64,000 bases of DNA, taken from positions 333,810-397,809 of the forward strand of contig NZ_QGGW01000002.1 of assembly GCF_003148775.1 (NCBI RefSeq), given 5' to 3'. The notes beneath the pieces were generated by a model that did no database searches, had not been told where the DNA came from, and worked only from the letters and a program-made list of their open reading frames with translations. Source of the DNA: Roseicyclus mahoneyensis. GTDB taxonomy: Bacteria > Pseudomonadota > Alphaproteobacteria > Rhodobacterales > Rhodobacteraceae. The position numbers and the translations under genes are program-made. Positions 46,615-55,295 of the stretch are shown in pieces (position 1 is the stretch's first letter; each line of letters begins with the position of its first letter).

Positions 46615-47469
46615 TCAATCGTCGGTCGGGTGTAGGACCGGTTGCGCGGTCTCGTCAAACTCCGATGTCCCCAGTGCGGCGGCAAGGCGCGCCTTGGCGG
46701 CCCCGGGGCGGAGCGGTTTTTGCTGGCTGTCATGCGGCGCCCAACCCGAGAGAAAGATCATCTCGAAGGTGGCGCGGATACGGGTCGGGTCGTCATGGGC
46801 GGCAAAGCTGTCGGCATAGATCGCGGCCGCGCGCCCGAACAGGTTGCGCGGAACGGGTGCGCGGTGGCGGTCGGCCAAAGCGTTGGTTTCGCCCATGGCG
46901 CGCAGATCGGCCATCAGCGCGATGGCGTTGGCATAGGTCACGGTCTTTTTCAGGCGGTCGGCCACCGGCAGGGCAAGGCCCGCCCGCTGCAAAAGCGCGC
47001 CCATGTCGCGAATCTCGGCCATTGGCGCGACGCGTGGCGACAGACCGCCAAGTATTTCTGTTTCCGCAAGCGCAAGCGCCTGACGCAATTCGGTCAGCGT
47101 CTCGCCGCCAAAGGCCACTGACAGGAAGAACCCGTCCGGCTTCAGCGCGCGGCGGCACTGCACGATCTGCCCCACGGGGTCATCGGCCCAATGAAGCGCC
47201 ATGGCATGCACGACCAGATCATGGGCGCCGGGTTGAAGGTCCAGCGTCTCGGACGGTGTCACGATGCGGGCAGCGGGCAGCAGAGCGGCCCAAAAATCGG
47301 GAAACGGGGTCACGAGCGCAGGCGCTGTAAACCTTCTGTTAACGTCGATCAGTCTTTCCTGAAGCTCGGCCATGGCCTCGTCATGCAGGAAGCCTGCCAC
47401 CTCGAGCCGCGCGCGGGACCGCGCCCGTGCAAGGAGGGTTTGGTCCACAAGACGGGGCTGTGTGGTCAT
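46615..47469 (-). CDS. Methyltransferase-like protein (NDUFAF5/BioC group) lacking AdoMet loop
   Basis: A 284-residue protein related to alphaproteobacterial class I methyltransferases of the BioC/NDUFAF5 group: LHDEAMAELQERLIDVNRRF, then LVVHAMALHWADDPVGQIVQCRRALKPDGFFLSVAFGGETLTELRQ, and VTYANAIALMADLRAMGETNAL. The Gly-rich AdoMet loop (LDLGCGxG) expected after VNRRF is missing; the segment there reads APALVTPFPDFWAALLP and is about 20 residues shorter than I expect. It may not bind AdoMet. It is immediately upstream of hemH. Confidence 0.8.
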   Translation of the reverse strand: MTTQPRLVDQTLLARARSRARLEVAGFLHDEAMAELQERLIDVNRRFTAPALVTPFPDFWAALLPAARIVTPSETLDLQPGAHDLVVHAMALHWADDPVGQIVQCRRALKPDGFFLSVAFGGETLTELRQALALAETEILGGLSPRVAPMAEIRDMGALLQRAGLALPVADRLKKTVTYANAIALMADLRAMGETNALADRHRAPVPRNLFGRAAAIYADSFAAHDDPTRIRATFEMIFLSGWAPHDSQQKPLRPGAAKARLAAALGTSEFDETAQPVLHPTDD

Positions 47470-47526
47470 CTCGGGCACGGCGGCGCAGGTCCTGTTGCTT
47501 GATCTTGTGCTACTTAGAGGGCTGGG

Positions 47527-48252
47527 ATGAGATTGCAAACGTTGCTGCATGCGGTATTTCCGCCGGAATGCTTGTGCTGCGGCGCGCGGGTCGAGACCGA
47601 TTTCGCCATCTGTGGCGCCTGCTGGCGCGATACGCCCTTCGTTCTGGGCGCGTCTTGTGACCTGTGCGGGGTGGGTTTGCCGGGCCAGCGTGGGAATGGC
47701 GCACCCCTCATTTGCGAGGAATGCCATATGGTCGCCCGGCCTTGGGCGCGCGGGCGGTCGGTGCTGCATTACGCGGACAACGGGCGCAAGCTGGTGCTGG
47801 GCCTCAAACACGGTGACCGGGCCGAGATCGCGCGTGCCGCCGGTCCGTGGATGGCGCGGGCTGCGTCGGATCTTCTGGCTGATGCCCCCCTGATTGTGCC
47901 CATTCCACTGCATTGGCAGCGTTTGGCAAAGCGGCGGTTCAACCAGTCGGCCTTGCTGGCAAAGGCACTGGCCGAGGCCAGCGGGTGCGACTGGTTGCCC
48001 GATGCGTTGATCCGGGTGCGTAACACCGGCACGCAAGACGGGCGCGACCGGGACAACCGTTTTGCCAACCTCGACGCCGCGATCTTGGTGCATCCTAGGC
48101 GTGCGGCCGCCCTGTCCGGTCGGAGAGTGCTGCTGGTCGATGACGTCATGACCTCGGGCGCGACCTTTTCGGCCGCGACCCAGGCCTGCCATGCGGCCGG
48201 AGCACAACAGGTTTGCGTGATCGCACTGGCGCGCGTGGCCCGCGATGTCTAG
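47527..48252 (+). CDS. comF: ComF-family phosphoribosyltransferase-like protein
   Basis: A 241-residue ComF homologue: an N-terminal double zinc ribbon (CLCC, CGAC, CDLC, CEEC in residues 15-70) and a C-terminal phosphoribosyltransferase fold with VLLVDDVMTSGATFSA as the PRPP-binding loop. ComF is needed for DNA uptake in naturally competent bacteria; the biochemical role is unclear. GAGGG precedes the ATG. grxC follows 35 bases downstream. Confidence 0.9.
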   Translation: MRLQTLLHAVFPPECLCCGARVETDFAICGACWRDTPFVLGASCDLCGVGLPGQRGNGAPLICEECHMVARPWARGRSVLHYADNGRKLVLGLKHGDRAEIARAAGPWMARAASDLLADAPLIVPIPLHWQRLAKRRFNQSALLAKALAEASGCDWLPDALIRVRNTGTQDGRDRDNRFANLDAAILVHPRRAAALSGRRVLLVDDVMTSGATFSAATQACHAAGAQQVCVIALARVARDV

Positions 48253-48287
48253 ATCGGCTGCGTTGTGCCAAAAAAGGATGTGCCACG

Positions 48288-48548
48288 ATGCCGACGATCG
48301 AGATCTACACCTCGCCGCTGTGCGGTTATTGCCATGCGGCAAAGCGGCTTTTGGCCGATAAGGGCGCGGCTTACGTCGAATACGATGTCGCCCGCGACCC
48401 GTCCAAGCGGCAGGAAATGATGGCTCGCGCGAATGGCCGGCATACGGTGCCGCAGATCTTCATCGGCGACACCCATGTGGGCGGCTATGACGATATGGCG
48501 GCGCTGGATCGCAACGGGAAACTCGACCCGCTTTTGGCCGCGTCCTGA
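48288..48548 (+). CDS. grxC: Glutaredoxin 3
   Basis: An 86-residue glutaredoxin with the dithiol active site CGYC (residues about 11-14), TVPQIFIGDTHVGGYDD as the glutathione-binding part, and full length for GrxC. It reduces disulfides using glutathione. The start at 48288 is supported by AAAAAAGGA upstream; the longer frame runs into comF. Confidence 0.94.
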   Translation: MPTIEIYTSPLCGYCHAAKRLLADKGAAYVEYDVARDPSKRQEMMARANGRHTVPQIFIGDTHVGGYDDMAALDRNGKLDPLLAAS

Positions 48549-48607
48549 ACCACTTGCGACCCTTCGCCGCTTGCCACGAGGGGCAAGGCGATGGCCTACT
48601 GCGCGGC

Positions 48608-49051
48608 ATGGCATCCCCAGACGATCCCCTGTCGGTCGCATTGTTCAGCGAAATGTTCATGGCCGACCAGTTGGCCAGGAACCGGTTGAGCCGTGCCCTG
48701 CCCAAGGGCATGGAGCTGAGCCATTTTTCCGTGCTGAACCACCTTGTCGCGTCGAGCGAGGAGAAATCTCCGGCGCAATTGGCGCGCGTGTTTCACGTCA
48801 CACGCGGTGCCATGACCAATACGCTGAATCGGTTGGAATGGTCGGGGTACATCCACATCCGCCCCGATTGGGATGATGCACGCCGCAAGATGGTGTCGAT
48901 CAGCCCCGCGGGCCGCCGCGCGCGTGAGGCCGCGGTGTCGGCCATCGCGCCCATCTTGTCCGACAGTGTGCGCGAGATCGGGGCCGACCGTGTTCGGGCA
49001 GCAATCCCGGTGATCCGCGAATTGCGCCTGCGGCTGGAGAATGAGGGTTAA
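48608..49051 (+). CDS. MarR-family transcriptional regulator
   Basis: A 147-residue MarR protein. Winged helix-turn-helix at about 35-105: [48 protein letters not shown]. An in-frame TTG at 48554 would add 18 residues, but ATG 48608 gives the usual length. It has weak ribosome-site support. The stop shares a TTAA with the convergent ubiG stop (49048-49051). Confidence 0.85.
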   Translation: MASPDDPLSVALFSEMFMADQLARNRLSRALPKGMELSHFSVLNHLVASSEEKSPAQLARVFHVTRGAMTNTLNRLEWSGYIHIRPDWDDARRKMVSISPAGRRAREAAVSAIAPILSDSVREIGADRVRAAIPVIRELRLRLENEG

Positions 49052-49794
49052 CTGCGTTTCACCGACGCGGTGACGTAATTCACGCCAAGGTCGCTGTCCG
49101 AAATCGACCACGTCCAAGTCAGCTTGTTGAAGACGAATCCCTTGCGGTCAACTGGGTCCAGTCCAGCCTGCCGGATCAGGTCATAGAGTTCGTCGGGCGT
49201 GATGAATTTCTGCCATTCATGCGTGCCCTTTGGCAGCCAGCGCATGACATATTCCGCCCCGATGATCGCCATCAGGAAGCTTTTCGGGTTGCGGTTGATG
49301 GTCGAGCAGATCATCAGCCCGTCCGGTTTCAAAAGCTGCTGGCAGGCCGTCAGATAGGCCAGAGGGTCGGAGACATGTTCGACCACCTCCATGTTCAGCA
49401 CCACGTCGAACTGTTCGCCATCGGCAGCCAGAGCCTCTGCCGTCGTGTGGCGGTAGTCGATGGACAGGCCCGACTGCTCGGCATGAACCTGCGCCACCGG
49501 GATATTGCGTGGTGCTGCATCGGCGCCCACGACGGTCGCGCCCAGTCGCGCCATCGGTTCCGACAAAAGCCCGCCACCGCAGCCGATGTCGAGCAGACGC
49601 AGCCCCTCGAACGGGCGGGGTGCCTTCAGGTCGCGGCCAAATTCCGCGGCGATCTGGCGGGTGATGTAGTCAAGCCGCGTCGGGTTGAGCATGTGCAGCG
49701 GCTTGAACTTGCCGTTCGGGTCCCACCATTCGGCGGCCATCGCTTCGAACTTGGCGATTTCGCCGCTGTCGACGGTTTGATTGACCTCTGCCAT
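49048..49794 (-). CDS. ubiG: Ubiquinone biosynthesis O-methyltransferase
   Basis: A 248-residue UbiG. Motif I is [20 protein letters not shown] (about 68-87), followed by [11 protein letters not shown], the typical EVVEHV and [10 protein letters not shown]. It performs both O-methylations of the ubiquinone ring. AGGGGA is just upstream of the ATG. It is divergent from pip across 69 bases. Confidence 0.95.
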   Translation of the reverse strand: MAEVNQTVDSGEIAKFEAMAAEWWDPNGKFKPLHMLNPTRLDYITRQIAAEFGRDLKAPRPFEGLRLLDIGCGGGLLSEPMARLGATVVGADAAPRNIPVAQVHAEQSGLSIDYRHTTAEALAADGEQFDVVLNMEVVEHVSDPLAYLTACQQLLKPDGLMICSTINRNPKSFLMAIIGAEYVMRWLPKGTHEWQKFITPDELYDLIRQAGLDPVDRKGFVFNKLTWTWSISDSDLGVNYVTASVKRS

Positions 49795-49863
49795 GGAATA
49801 TCCCCTCGCATTCTGTCACTTTGGGCCCGACGGACCGCGTCACCCGATCTATATAGGAGCGGC

Positions 49864-50853
49864 ATGGACAAGTTCTCCGGCCAAAAGCGCGCAGTTGCGC
49901 ACCTGTTTCCGCCGATCGACCCGTTCGATCAGCGTATGCTGGATGTGGGCGACGGGCATCACATCTACGTGGAACAATGCGGCAATCCTGACGGCGCGCC
50001 GGTCGTGGTGTTGCACGGCGGGCCGGGTGGTGGCTGTTCGCCGGCGATGCGTCGCTACTTCGACCCGGAACAATGGCGGATCATCCTGTTCGACCAACGT
50101 GGCTGCGGCCGGTCGCGGCCCCACGCCAGCGTGCGGTCGAACACGACCTGGCATCTGGTGGCCGATATCGAGCGCATCCGCATGACGTTGGGGATCGAGC
50201 GTTGGGCGGTGTTTGGCGGCAGCTGGGGCGCCACGCTGGGCCTGATCTATGCGCAATCCCATCCAGACCGCGTCGCCTATCTGGCGCTGCGCGGCGTGTT
50301 CTTGTCGATGCAGCGGGAGCTTGACTGGTTCTATGGCGGCGGCGCGGGGCAGTTCTGGCCCGACCAATGGGCGCGGTTTTGCGCGCTGATCCCCGAGGAG
50401 GAACGCGGCGATCTGATCGCGGCCTACAACCGCCGCCTGTTTTCCGGGGACCTGATGGTGGAAACGCGCTATGCGCGCGCGTGGGCGTCATGGGAAAATG
50501 CGCTGGCCTCGATGGAGAGTGACGGGGGCGGTGGTGAGAGCCCGGCGGAATATGCGCGGGCCTTTGCGCGGCTGGAAAACCATTATTTCGCAAATAAAGG
50601 TTTTCTAGAGGAGGATGGTCAGATCCTGCGCGACCTGTACCGTATTGCGCAGGTGCCCGGCACCATCGTGCAGGGGCGCTATGACATGATTTGTCCGCCG
50701 CTTTCGGCGCATAAACTCTTGTCAGGCTGGCCTGCGGGACGGTTGCACATGATCAAGGCGGCGGGTCACGCCCTGTCGGAGCCCGGAATCAGTCAAGAAC
50801 TGGTTAAAGTGATGAAACAGGTTGGTGAACGCCGTGAGAAATACGGGATGTGA
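49864..50853 (+). CDS. pip: Proline iminopeptidase
   Basis: A 329-residue S33 aminopeptidase. HGGPGGGCSP near 52-61 is the oxyanion region, GGSWGATLGL carries the catalytic Ser (about 119), and the Asp (QGRYDMICP) and His (AAGHALSEPG) complete the triad. It releases N-terminal proline from peptides. AGGAG lies before the ATG at 49864. Its last 50 bases are antisense to the end of dnaE2. Confidence 0.94.
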   Translation: MDKFSGQKRAVAHLFPPIDPFDQRMLDVGDGHHIYVEQCGNPDGAPVVVLHGGPGGGCSPAMRRYFDPEQWRIILFDQRGCGRSRPHASVRSNTTWHLVADIERIRMTLGIERWAVFGGSWGATLGLIYAQSHPDRVAYLALRGVFLSMQRELDWFYGGGAGQFWPDQWARFCALIPEEERGDLIAAYNRRLFSGDLMVETRYARAWASWENALASMESDGGGGESPAEYARAFARLENHYFANKGFLEEDGQILRDLYRIAQVPGTIVQGRYDMICPPLSAHKLLSGWPAGRLHMIKAAGHALSEPGISQELVKVMKQVGERREKYGM

Positions 50854-53743
50854 GCAGGCGGGGGTCTATGCCGGGGCTCAACCTGTCGCGGATCAGTGCC
50901 ACCGGGTGTGACCTGAGCGTCAGGCGCATCGCAACGTAATCCTCCACCACCGCCTCGCCCTCGGTCATCTTTGGCAGGTAGACGGTGGGTTCCACGATCC
51001 CCTCGCCGTCCAGATCGCCGGAAAACAGCGGCAGTTCCTTTTTGGGTGTCAGCGCGCGCGCGGCCCAAAGCGCATCGCGCCGCGAGATGCCCAGTGACGC
51101 GAAAGCATCGGCTTCCGCCAGGATGGTCAGTGTCTTGGACGCGAGCCCTGCGCGGCGCCACACATCCTCGACCGCCGTGTAGCCGTTGCCGCGCGCCGCC
51201 GTCAGCCAATCGGCTTCCTCCTCGCGCATCGCCTTGATCTGGCGAAACCCCAGCCGCAGCGCCAGATCGCCGCGCTCGGTCCGTTCCATAACAGTGTCCC
51301 AGCGGGATCGGTTGATGCAGACCGGTCGCACCTCCACCCCATGTTCGCGGGCGTCGCGCACGATCTGGGCGGGGGCGTAAAAGCCCATCGGTTGCGAATT
51401 CAGCAGCGCGCAGGCGAAGATGCCGGGGTGATGCCGTTTCAACCATGCGGAGGCATAGACCAGCAGCGCAAAGCTGGCGGCGTGGCTTTCGGGAAAGCCG
51501 TAGCTGCCGAACCCTTCGATCTGGGAAAAACAGCGTTCGGCGAAATCCTGATCGTAGCCATTGGCGCGCATGCCGCGCAGGAAACGGGTGCGGAAATCCG
51601 ACACGCTCCCATGTTTCTTGAAGGTGGCGAGCGAGCGGCGCAGCCGGTCAGCCTCGTCCGGGGTAAACCCCGCGCCGGTGATGGCGATCTGCATCGCCTG
51701 TTCCTGAAACAGCGGCACACCCAGCGTCTTGCCCAAGACCCGCCCCAGATCGTCGGAGGGAAAGCTGACTGGTTCTTCGCCATTCCGCCGCCGGATGAAG
51801 GGATGGACCATGTCGCCCTGGATCGGGCCGGGGCGGATGATGGCGACCTGGATCACCAGATCGTAGAAGCAGCGCGGGCGCATGCGCGGCAGGAAATTCA
51901 TCTGTGCGCGGCTCTCGATCTGGAACACGCCCAGCGTATCGGACCGGCACGCCATGTCGTAAACCGCCGGGTCCTCGGGCGGCAGGGTGGCCAGCGTATA
52001 CTCGGTCTGATGGTGCTGCTTGAGCAGGTCGAAGGCTTTGCGGATGCACGACAGCATCCCCAGCGCCAGAACATCGACCTTGAGGATGCCCAGCGCGTCG
52101 ATGTCATCCTTGTCCCAGCAGATGACGGTGCGATCCTCCATGCTTGCGTTCTCGATCGGCACCAGCTCGTCCAGCCGCCCTTCGGTAATGACAAAGCCGC
52201 CGACATGCTGGGACAGGTGGCGGGGAAAGCCGATGATCTCCTCGATCAGCTGCATCGTCTGCTTCAGGCGCGGGCTGTCAGGGTCGAGGCCTATTTCACG
52301 CATCCGGGCGATTTCCGGCCCGGTCTTGGACCATGACCCCCAGATTTGGGAACTGAGAGCCGACAGCACATCCTCGGACAGGCCCATGGCGCGCCCAACC
52401 TCGCGCACGGCGCGCTTGCCGCGGTAGTGGATGACCGTGGCGCACAGCCCTGCGCGGTGGCGGCCGTAGCGCTCGTAGATGTGCTGGATCACCTCCTCGC
52501 GGCGTTCATGTTCGAAATCCACGTCGATGTCGGGCGGCTCGTTCCGCGCCTCGGATACGAATCGCTCGAAGACCATGGTGCCGATTTCCGGGCTGACCGA
52601 GGTGACGCCCAGCGCGTAGCAGGTGATCGAATTGGCCGCCGACCCACGCCCCTGGCACAGAATGCCGCGCGAGCGTGCAAAGGCCACGATGTCGTGGACG
52701 GTCAGGAAATAAGGCTCATAGCCCAGCTTGCCGATCAGGCGCAGCTCATGGGCCAGTTGGGTTTGCGCGCGCTCGGGGATGCCCTGAGGGTAGCGCCAAT
52801 GCAGGCCCGCCTGTGCCAGCCGTTGCAACCGGCCAGCGGCGGTTTCGCCATCCGCGATTTCCGACGGGTATTCGTAGCGCAGGCTGGCGATGTCGAATTC
52901 CAGCCTTTCGGCCAGCGCCGCGGCACGGTCCACCGCGCCCTCATGCCCCTTGAAGATGCGCCGCATCTCCCCCTCGGACCGCAGGCGCTGTTCGGCATTG
53001 GCCTGCGCGGCGGTGCCCAGATCCTCGATCCGCAACCCTTCCCGGATGCATGTCAGGATATCGGTCAGCCGCCGCCTTGCCCCGTGGTGCATGATCGGCC
53101 GGGCCGAGGCGATGGTCGGCAGGCCAAGGGCCACGGCCAGCCGCGCAGCGCGGTCCAGCCTTGCGGCATCCTGTCCGTCATAGGCAGGCGCCATCAGCAG
53201 GTGCATCTGTGCCCCCAAGGCCGCGATCAGCCTTGCGGCATCGCGCTGCCAGTCCGCGCAGGGCCGGTCGGGGGCATGGAGCAGCAGGTCCAGCCCCTCG
53301 GGAAAGCGCAGGATATCGTCGGGGGTCAGGTGGCAATCGCCCTTGTCCGCGCGCAGCCGCCCCGCCGACAGGATGCGGCACAGGTTGCCCCAACCGGTCC
53401 GGTCGCGCGGCAGGGCGGTCAATGTCATGCCACCCATCAGCACAAGGCAAGCCGCAGGCAAGAGGCGCGGCAGATGGTCGATGGGCGCGCGCGGCGGGTC
53501 CGGCAGATGCGTGGGTTTCGGCGGGCCGGTCAGATCGGCACGCGCGGCCTGCGCATCGGCGATGTCGGCGGCGATCTTCTTGAGCTCGGACCAGGCGCGC
53601 ACCACGCCCGAGACGGAGTTTACATCGGCAATCGCCAACGCGGACAGTCCCAGCAGGGCAGCACGCCGCGCATGCTCCTCGGGGTGCGACCCGCCGGTGA
53701 GGAAGGTGAAGTTCGAGGTGATGGAGAGTTCCGCGAATCCCAT
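50804..53743 (-). CDS. dnaE2: Error-prone DNA polymerase DnaE2, short C-terminus
   Basis: A 979-residue DnaE2/ImuC. PHP domain at the N-terminus (FAELSITSNFTFLTGGSHPEEH), polymerase III alpha palm with catalytic acidic residues in PPDIDVDFEHERREEV and KVDVLALGML, then finger and tandem HhH regions. After LRSHPVALIRDRLSPG the frame ends at VHQPVSSL, without the C-terminal OB-fold that family members of about 1,050-1,130 residues have. No imuA or imuB is next to it. A LexA-like box covers its promoter. The last 50 bases overlap pip. Confidence 0.92.
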   Translation of the reverse strand: MGFAELSITSNFTFLTGGSHPEEHARRAALLGLSALAIADVNSVSGVVRAWSELKKIAADIADAQAARADLTGPPKPTHLPDPPRAPIDHLPRLLPAACLVLMGGMTLTALPRDRTGWGNLCRILSAGRLRADKGDCHLTPDDILRFPEGLDLLLHAPDRPCADWQRDAARLIAALGAQMHLLMAPAYDGQDAARLDRAARLAVALGLPTIASARPIMHHGARRRLTDILTCIREGLRIEDLGTAAQANAEQRLRSEGEMRRIFKGHEGAVDRAAALAERLEFDIASLRYEYPSEIADGETAAGRLQRLAQAGLHWRYPQGIPERAQTQLAHELRLIGKLGYEPYFLTVHDIVAFARSRGILCQGRGSAANSITCYALGVTSVSPEIGTMVFERFVSEARNEPPDIDVDFEHERREEVIQHIYERYGRHRAGLCATVIHYRGKRAVREVGRAMGLSEDVLSALSSQIWGSWSKTGPEIARMREIGLDPDSPRLKQTMQLIEEIIGFPRHLSQHVGGFVITEGRLDELVPIENASMEDRTVICWDKDDIDALGILKVDVLALGMLSCIRKAFDLLKQHHQTEYTLATLPPEDPAVYDMACRSDTLGVFQIESRAQMNFLPRMRPRCFYDLVIQVAIIRPGPIQGDMVHPFIRRRNGEEPVSFPSDDLGRVLGKTLGVPLFQEQAMQIAITGAGFTPDEADRLRRSLATFKKHGSVSDFRTRFLRGMRANGYDQDFAERCFSQIEGFGSYGFPESHAASFALLVYASAWLKRHHPGIFACALLNSQPMGFYAPAQIVRDAREHGVEVRPVCINRSRWDTVMERTERGDLALRLGFRQIKAMREEEADWLTAARGNGYTAVEDVWRRAGLASKTLTILAEADAFASLGISRRDALWAARALTPKKELPLFSGDLDGEGIVEPTVYLPKMTEGEAVVEDYVAMRLTLRSHPVALIRDRLSPGIDPRLLTSRISHGVHQPVSSL

Positions 53744-53756
53744 GGAATAGGAGTAT

Positions 53757-53771
53757 ATTCACGTTTTGTTC
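53757..53771 (-). promoter_or_regulatory. Candidate LexA (SOS) box at dnaE2
   Basis: GAACAAAACGTGAAT on the minus strand matches the alphaproteobacterial SOS box GAAC-N7-GAAC with one mismatch. It begins 14 bases before the dnaE2 ATG and abuts TATACT (53750-53755), a good -10 hexamer, which also suggests a very short or leaderless transcript. No clear ribosome site precedes the ATG. Confidence 0.7.
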
Positions 53772-53799
53772 TCACGTGGAGTCCGAACGCGCGCGGGCA

Positions 53800-54255
53800 T
53801 CAGCCGCCGCAGGCGCCCCGTGTGTGACATGCCGCGACCGCCTCAAGCGTGGCCGGGTCGACGCCGTAATGCTCATTCCGGCTGCAATACCCCGACTCCA
53901 GCACCAAACCTGCCGCTTCACGGCGCAGGAACACCAGCGCCTCGCCACCGGTTCCCAGGATCGGACAGGACAGCGCAGTGCATTCGAACCGCAGCTCGAA
54001 CTCCAGAGAAACCCGGCGCGCAAACCCGTTGCGTCCCAGTTGGCGCCCGACAACCCGTGCCGGAGCGACGGCAAAACGGCCGGTTTCCCGCTGCTCTCCG
54101 GTGACGGACAGGGTGCCGAACACCACGACGTAACTCTCCGGCGCCGAGGCGATGGCCGCGAAATCCCGCACCGGATCAAGCTCGGGGCAGATGAAACCAG
54201 CGGCGGGGCCGCAGAGGCCGAGGCCAAGCAGGGCGGTGGTGGCGATGTGGCGCAT
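53800..54255 (-). CDS. Exported Cys-containing protein, paralogue A
   Basis: A 151-residue exported protein of unknown function. Signal peptide about 1-19, then FICPELDPVRDFAAIASAPESYVVVFGTL, a middle with RRVSLEFELRFECTALSCPILGTGGEALVFLRR, and a C-terminal GYCSRNEH and ACHTRGACGG. Six mature Cys suggest disulfides. The layout recalls small OB-like secreted domains. The start at 54255 fits the signal. A paralogue lies 20 bases upstream. Confidence 0.78.
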   Translation of the reverse strand: MRHIATTALLGLGLCGPAAGFICPELDPVRDFAAIASAPESYVVVFGTLSVTGEQRETGRFAVAPARVVGRQLGRNGFARRVSLEFELRFECTALSCPILGTGGEALVFLRREAAGLVLESGYCSRNEHYGVDPATLEAVAACHTRGACGG

Positions 54256-54275
54256 GGGTTCTATCCTCCGCTCTG

Positions 54276-54737
54276 TCACCGGGCCAGTGACAAGATCTGC
54301 CGCAGTTGCGCCGGGGTCGGATTGCCGAAATGGAACCCGCCGCACAGCCCCGCGATCAAGGCATGGTCATCGGCCCCGTCGCGGCGAAAGAAATAGAGGC
54401 CATTCTCGCCCAGCGAGGGGCTGCCGCACCAGACCGAGAAGCATTCCACCTCGACCGTCACATCGAAGCTGCGCGGAATGTCGAAGCCGCGGGGGCTGGC
54501 CAGATTGCCCTCGAACCGGGCGGCAAAACTGTAGCTGCCCCGTTCGCCGGGGTTCGGGCCGGGCACGCCCTCGGTGCGGTCGGGGCCGCTGCGGACCAGA
54601 CGCCCGACGGCAAGGACGAAATCATCCGGGCTTTCGGCAGCCATGGCAAAGCTCGTGGCGATCTCGGGCCGCATGCACGATAGGGCCGCGGCGGGGCCTG
54701 CGGCAAGAAGGGCGAAGCACAGGAACAGGGCGCGCAT
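54276..54737 (-). CDS. Exported Cys-containing protein, paralogue B
   Basis: A 153-residue exported protein. Signal peptide about 1-19 ending AAA, then LSCMRPEIATSFAMAAESPDDFVLAVGRL, SFDVTVEVECFSVWCGSPSLGENGLYFFRRDG and a final GLCGGFHFG. It aligns with its neighbour at 53800-54255 in the first Cys, the SP-E/D-x-FV strand, the EC motif and the LYFFRR strand, so the pair arose by tandem duplication. Function unknown. Confidence 0.78.
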   Translation of the reverse strand: MRALFLCFALLAAGPAAALSCMRPEIATSFAMAAESPDDFVLAVGRLVRSGPDRTEGVPGPNPGERGSYSFAARFEGNLASPRGFDIPRSFDVTVEVECFSVWCGSPSLGENGLYFFRRDGADDHALIAGLCGGFHFGNPTPAQLRQILSLAR

Positions 54738-54818
54738 GGCGGGACTCGGGGCGGGAGCAAGCATCGCCACATTACACCGCAGGCCCGGGCCGCCCTAGAC
54801 GGGATTTCCCGCCCCCGC

Positions 54819-55292
54819 TCAGGCCAGCCCGAATTCGCCCAGCACAGCCGCGTAGATCGGCCGCTTGAAGGGCACGATCAGCGACAGCAGCTCTGCGCCG
54901 GTCATCCAACGCCAATCGGAAAACTCCACATCCTCATGGCTCAGGTCGATCACCTCGTCGCCCGCATCGAGCCGCATCAGCACCCATTTCTGGGTCTGTC
55001 CGCGAAACTTGCCGCGGTAAGGCAGCACCTCGGCGGGCAGGTCATAGGGCAGCCATTCGGCCGTTTCGTCCAGAACGGTGACATGGCGCTTTTTGACGCC
55101 CGTCTCCTCGCGCAATTCCCTGAGCGCGGCATCGACCGGGGTTTCGCCTGCGTCGATCCCGCCTTGCGGCATCTGCCAGGCGGGCGTTTCCATGTCCGAC
55201 CGCTGCCCGGCAAAAACCCGCCCGTCTGGGTGCATCAGCACCACCCCCACACAGGGGCGATAGGGCAGGCGGGCGATATCCTCGGGCGTCAC
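54819..55292 (-). CDS. rppH: RNA pyrophosphohydrolase
   Basis: A 157-residue Nudix enzyme: N-terminal YRPCVGVVLMHPDGRVFAGQR, WQMPQGGIDAGETPVDAALRELREETG as the Nudix box, then FRGQTQKWVLMRLDAGDEVIDL, which is characteristic of RppH/NudH. It removes pyrophosphate from mRNA 5' ends to start decay. It begins 3 bases after the ctpA stop and closes the gpmI-envC-ctpA-rppH run. Confidence 0.94.
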   Translation of the reverse strand: MTPEDIARLPYRPCVGVVLMHPDGRVFAGQRSDMETPAWQMPQGGIDAGETPVDAALRELREETGVKKRHVTVLDETAEWLPYDLPAEVLPYRGKFRGQTQKWVLMRLDAGDEVIDLSHEDVEFSDWRWMTGAELLSLIVPFKRPIYAAVLGEFGLA

Positions 55293-55295
55293 GGG

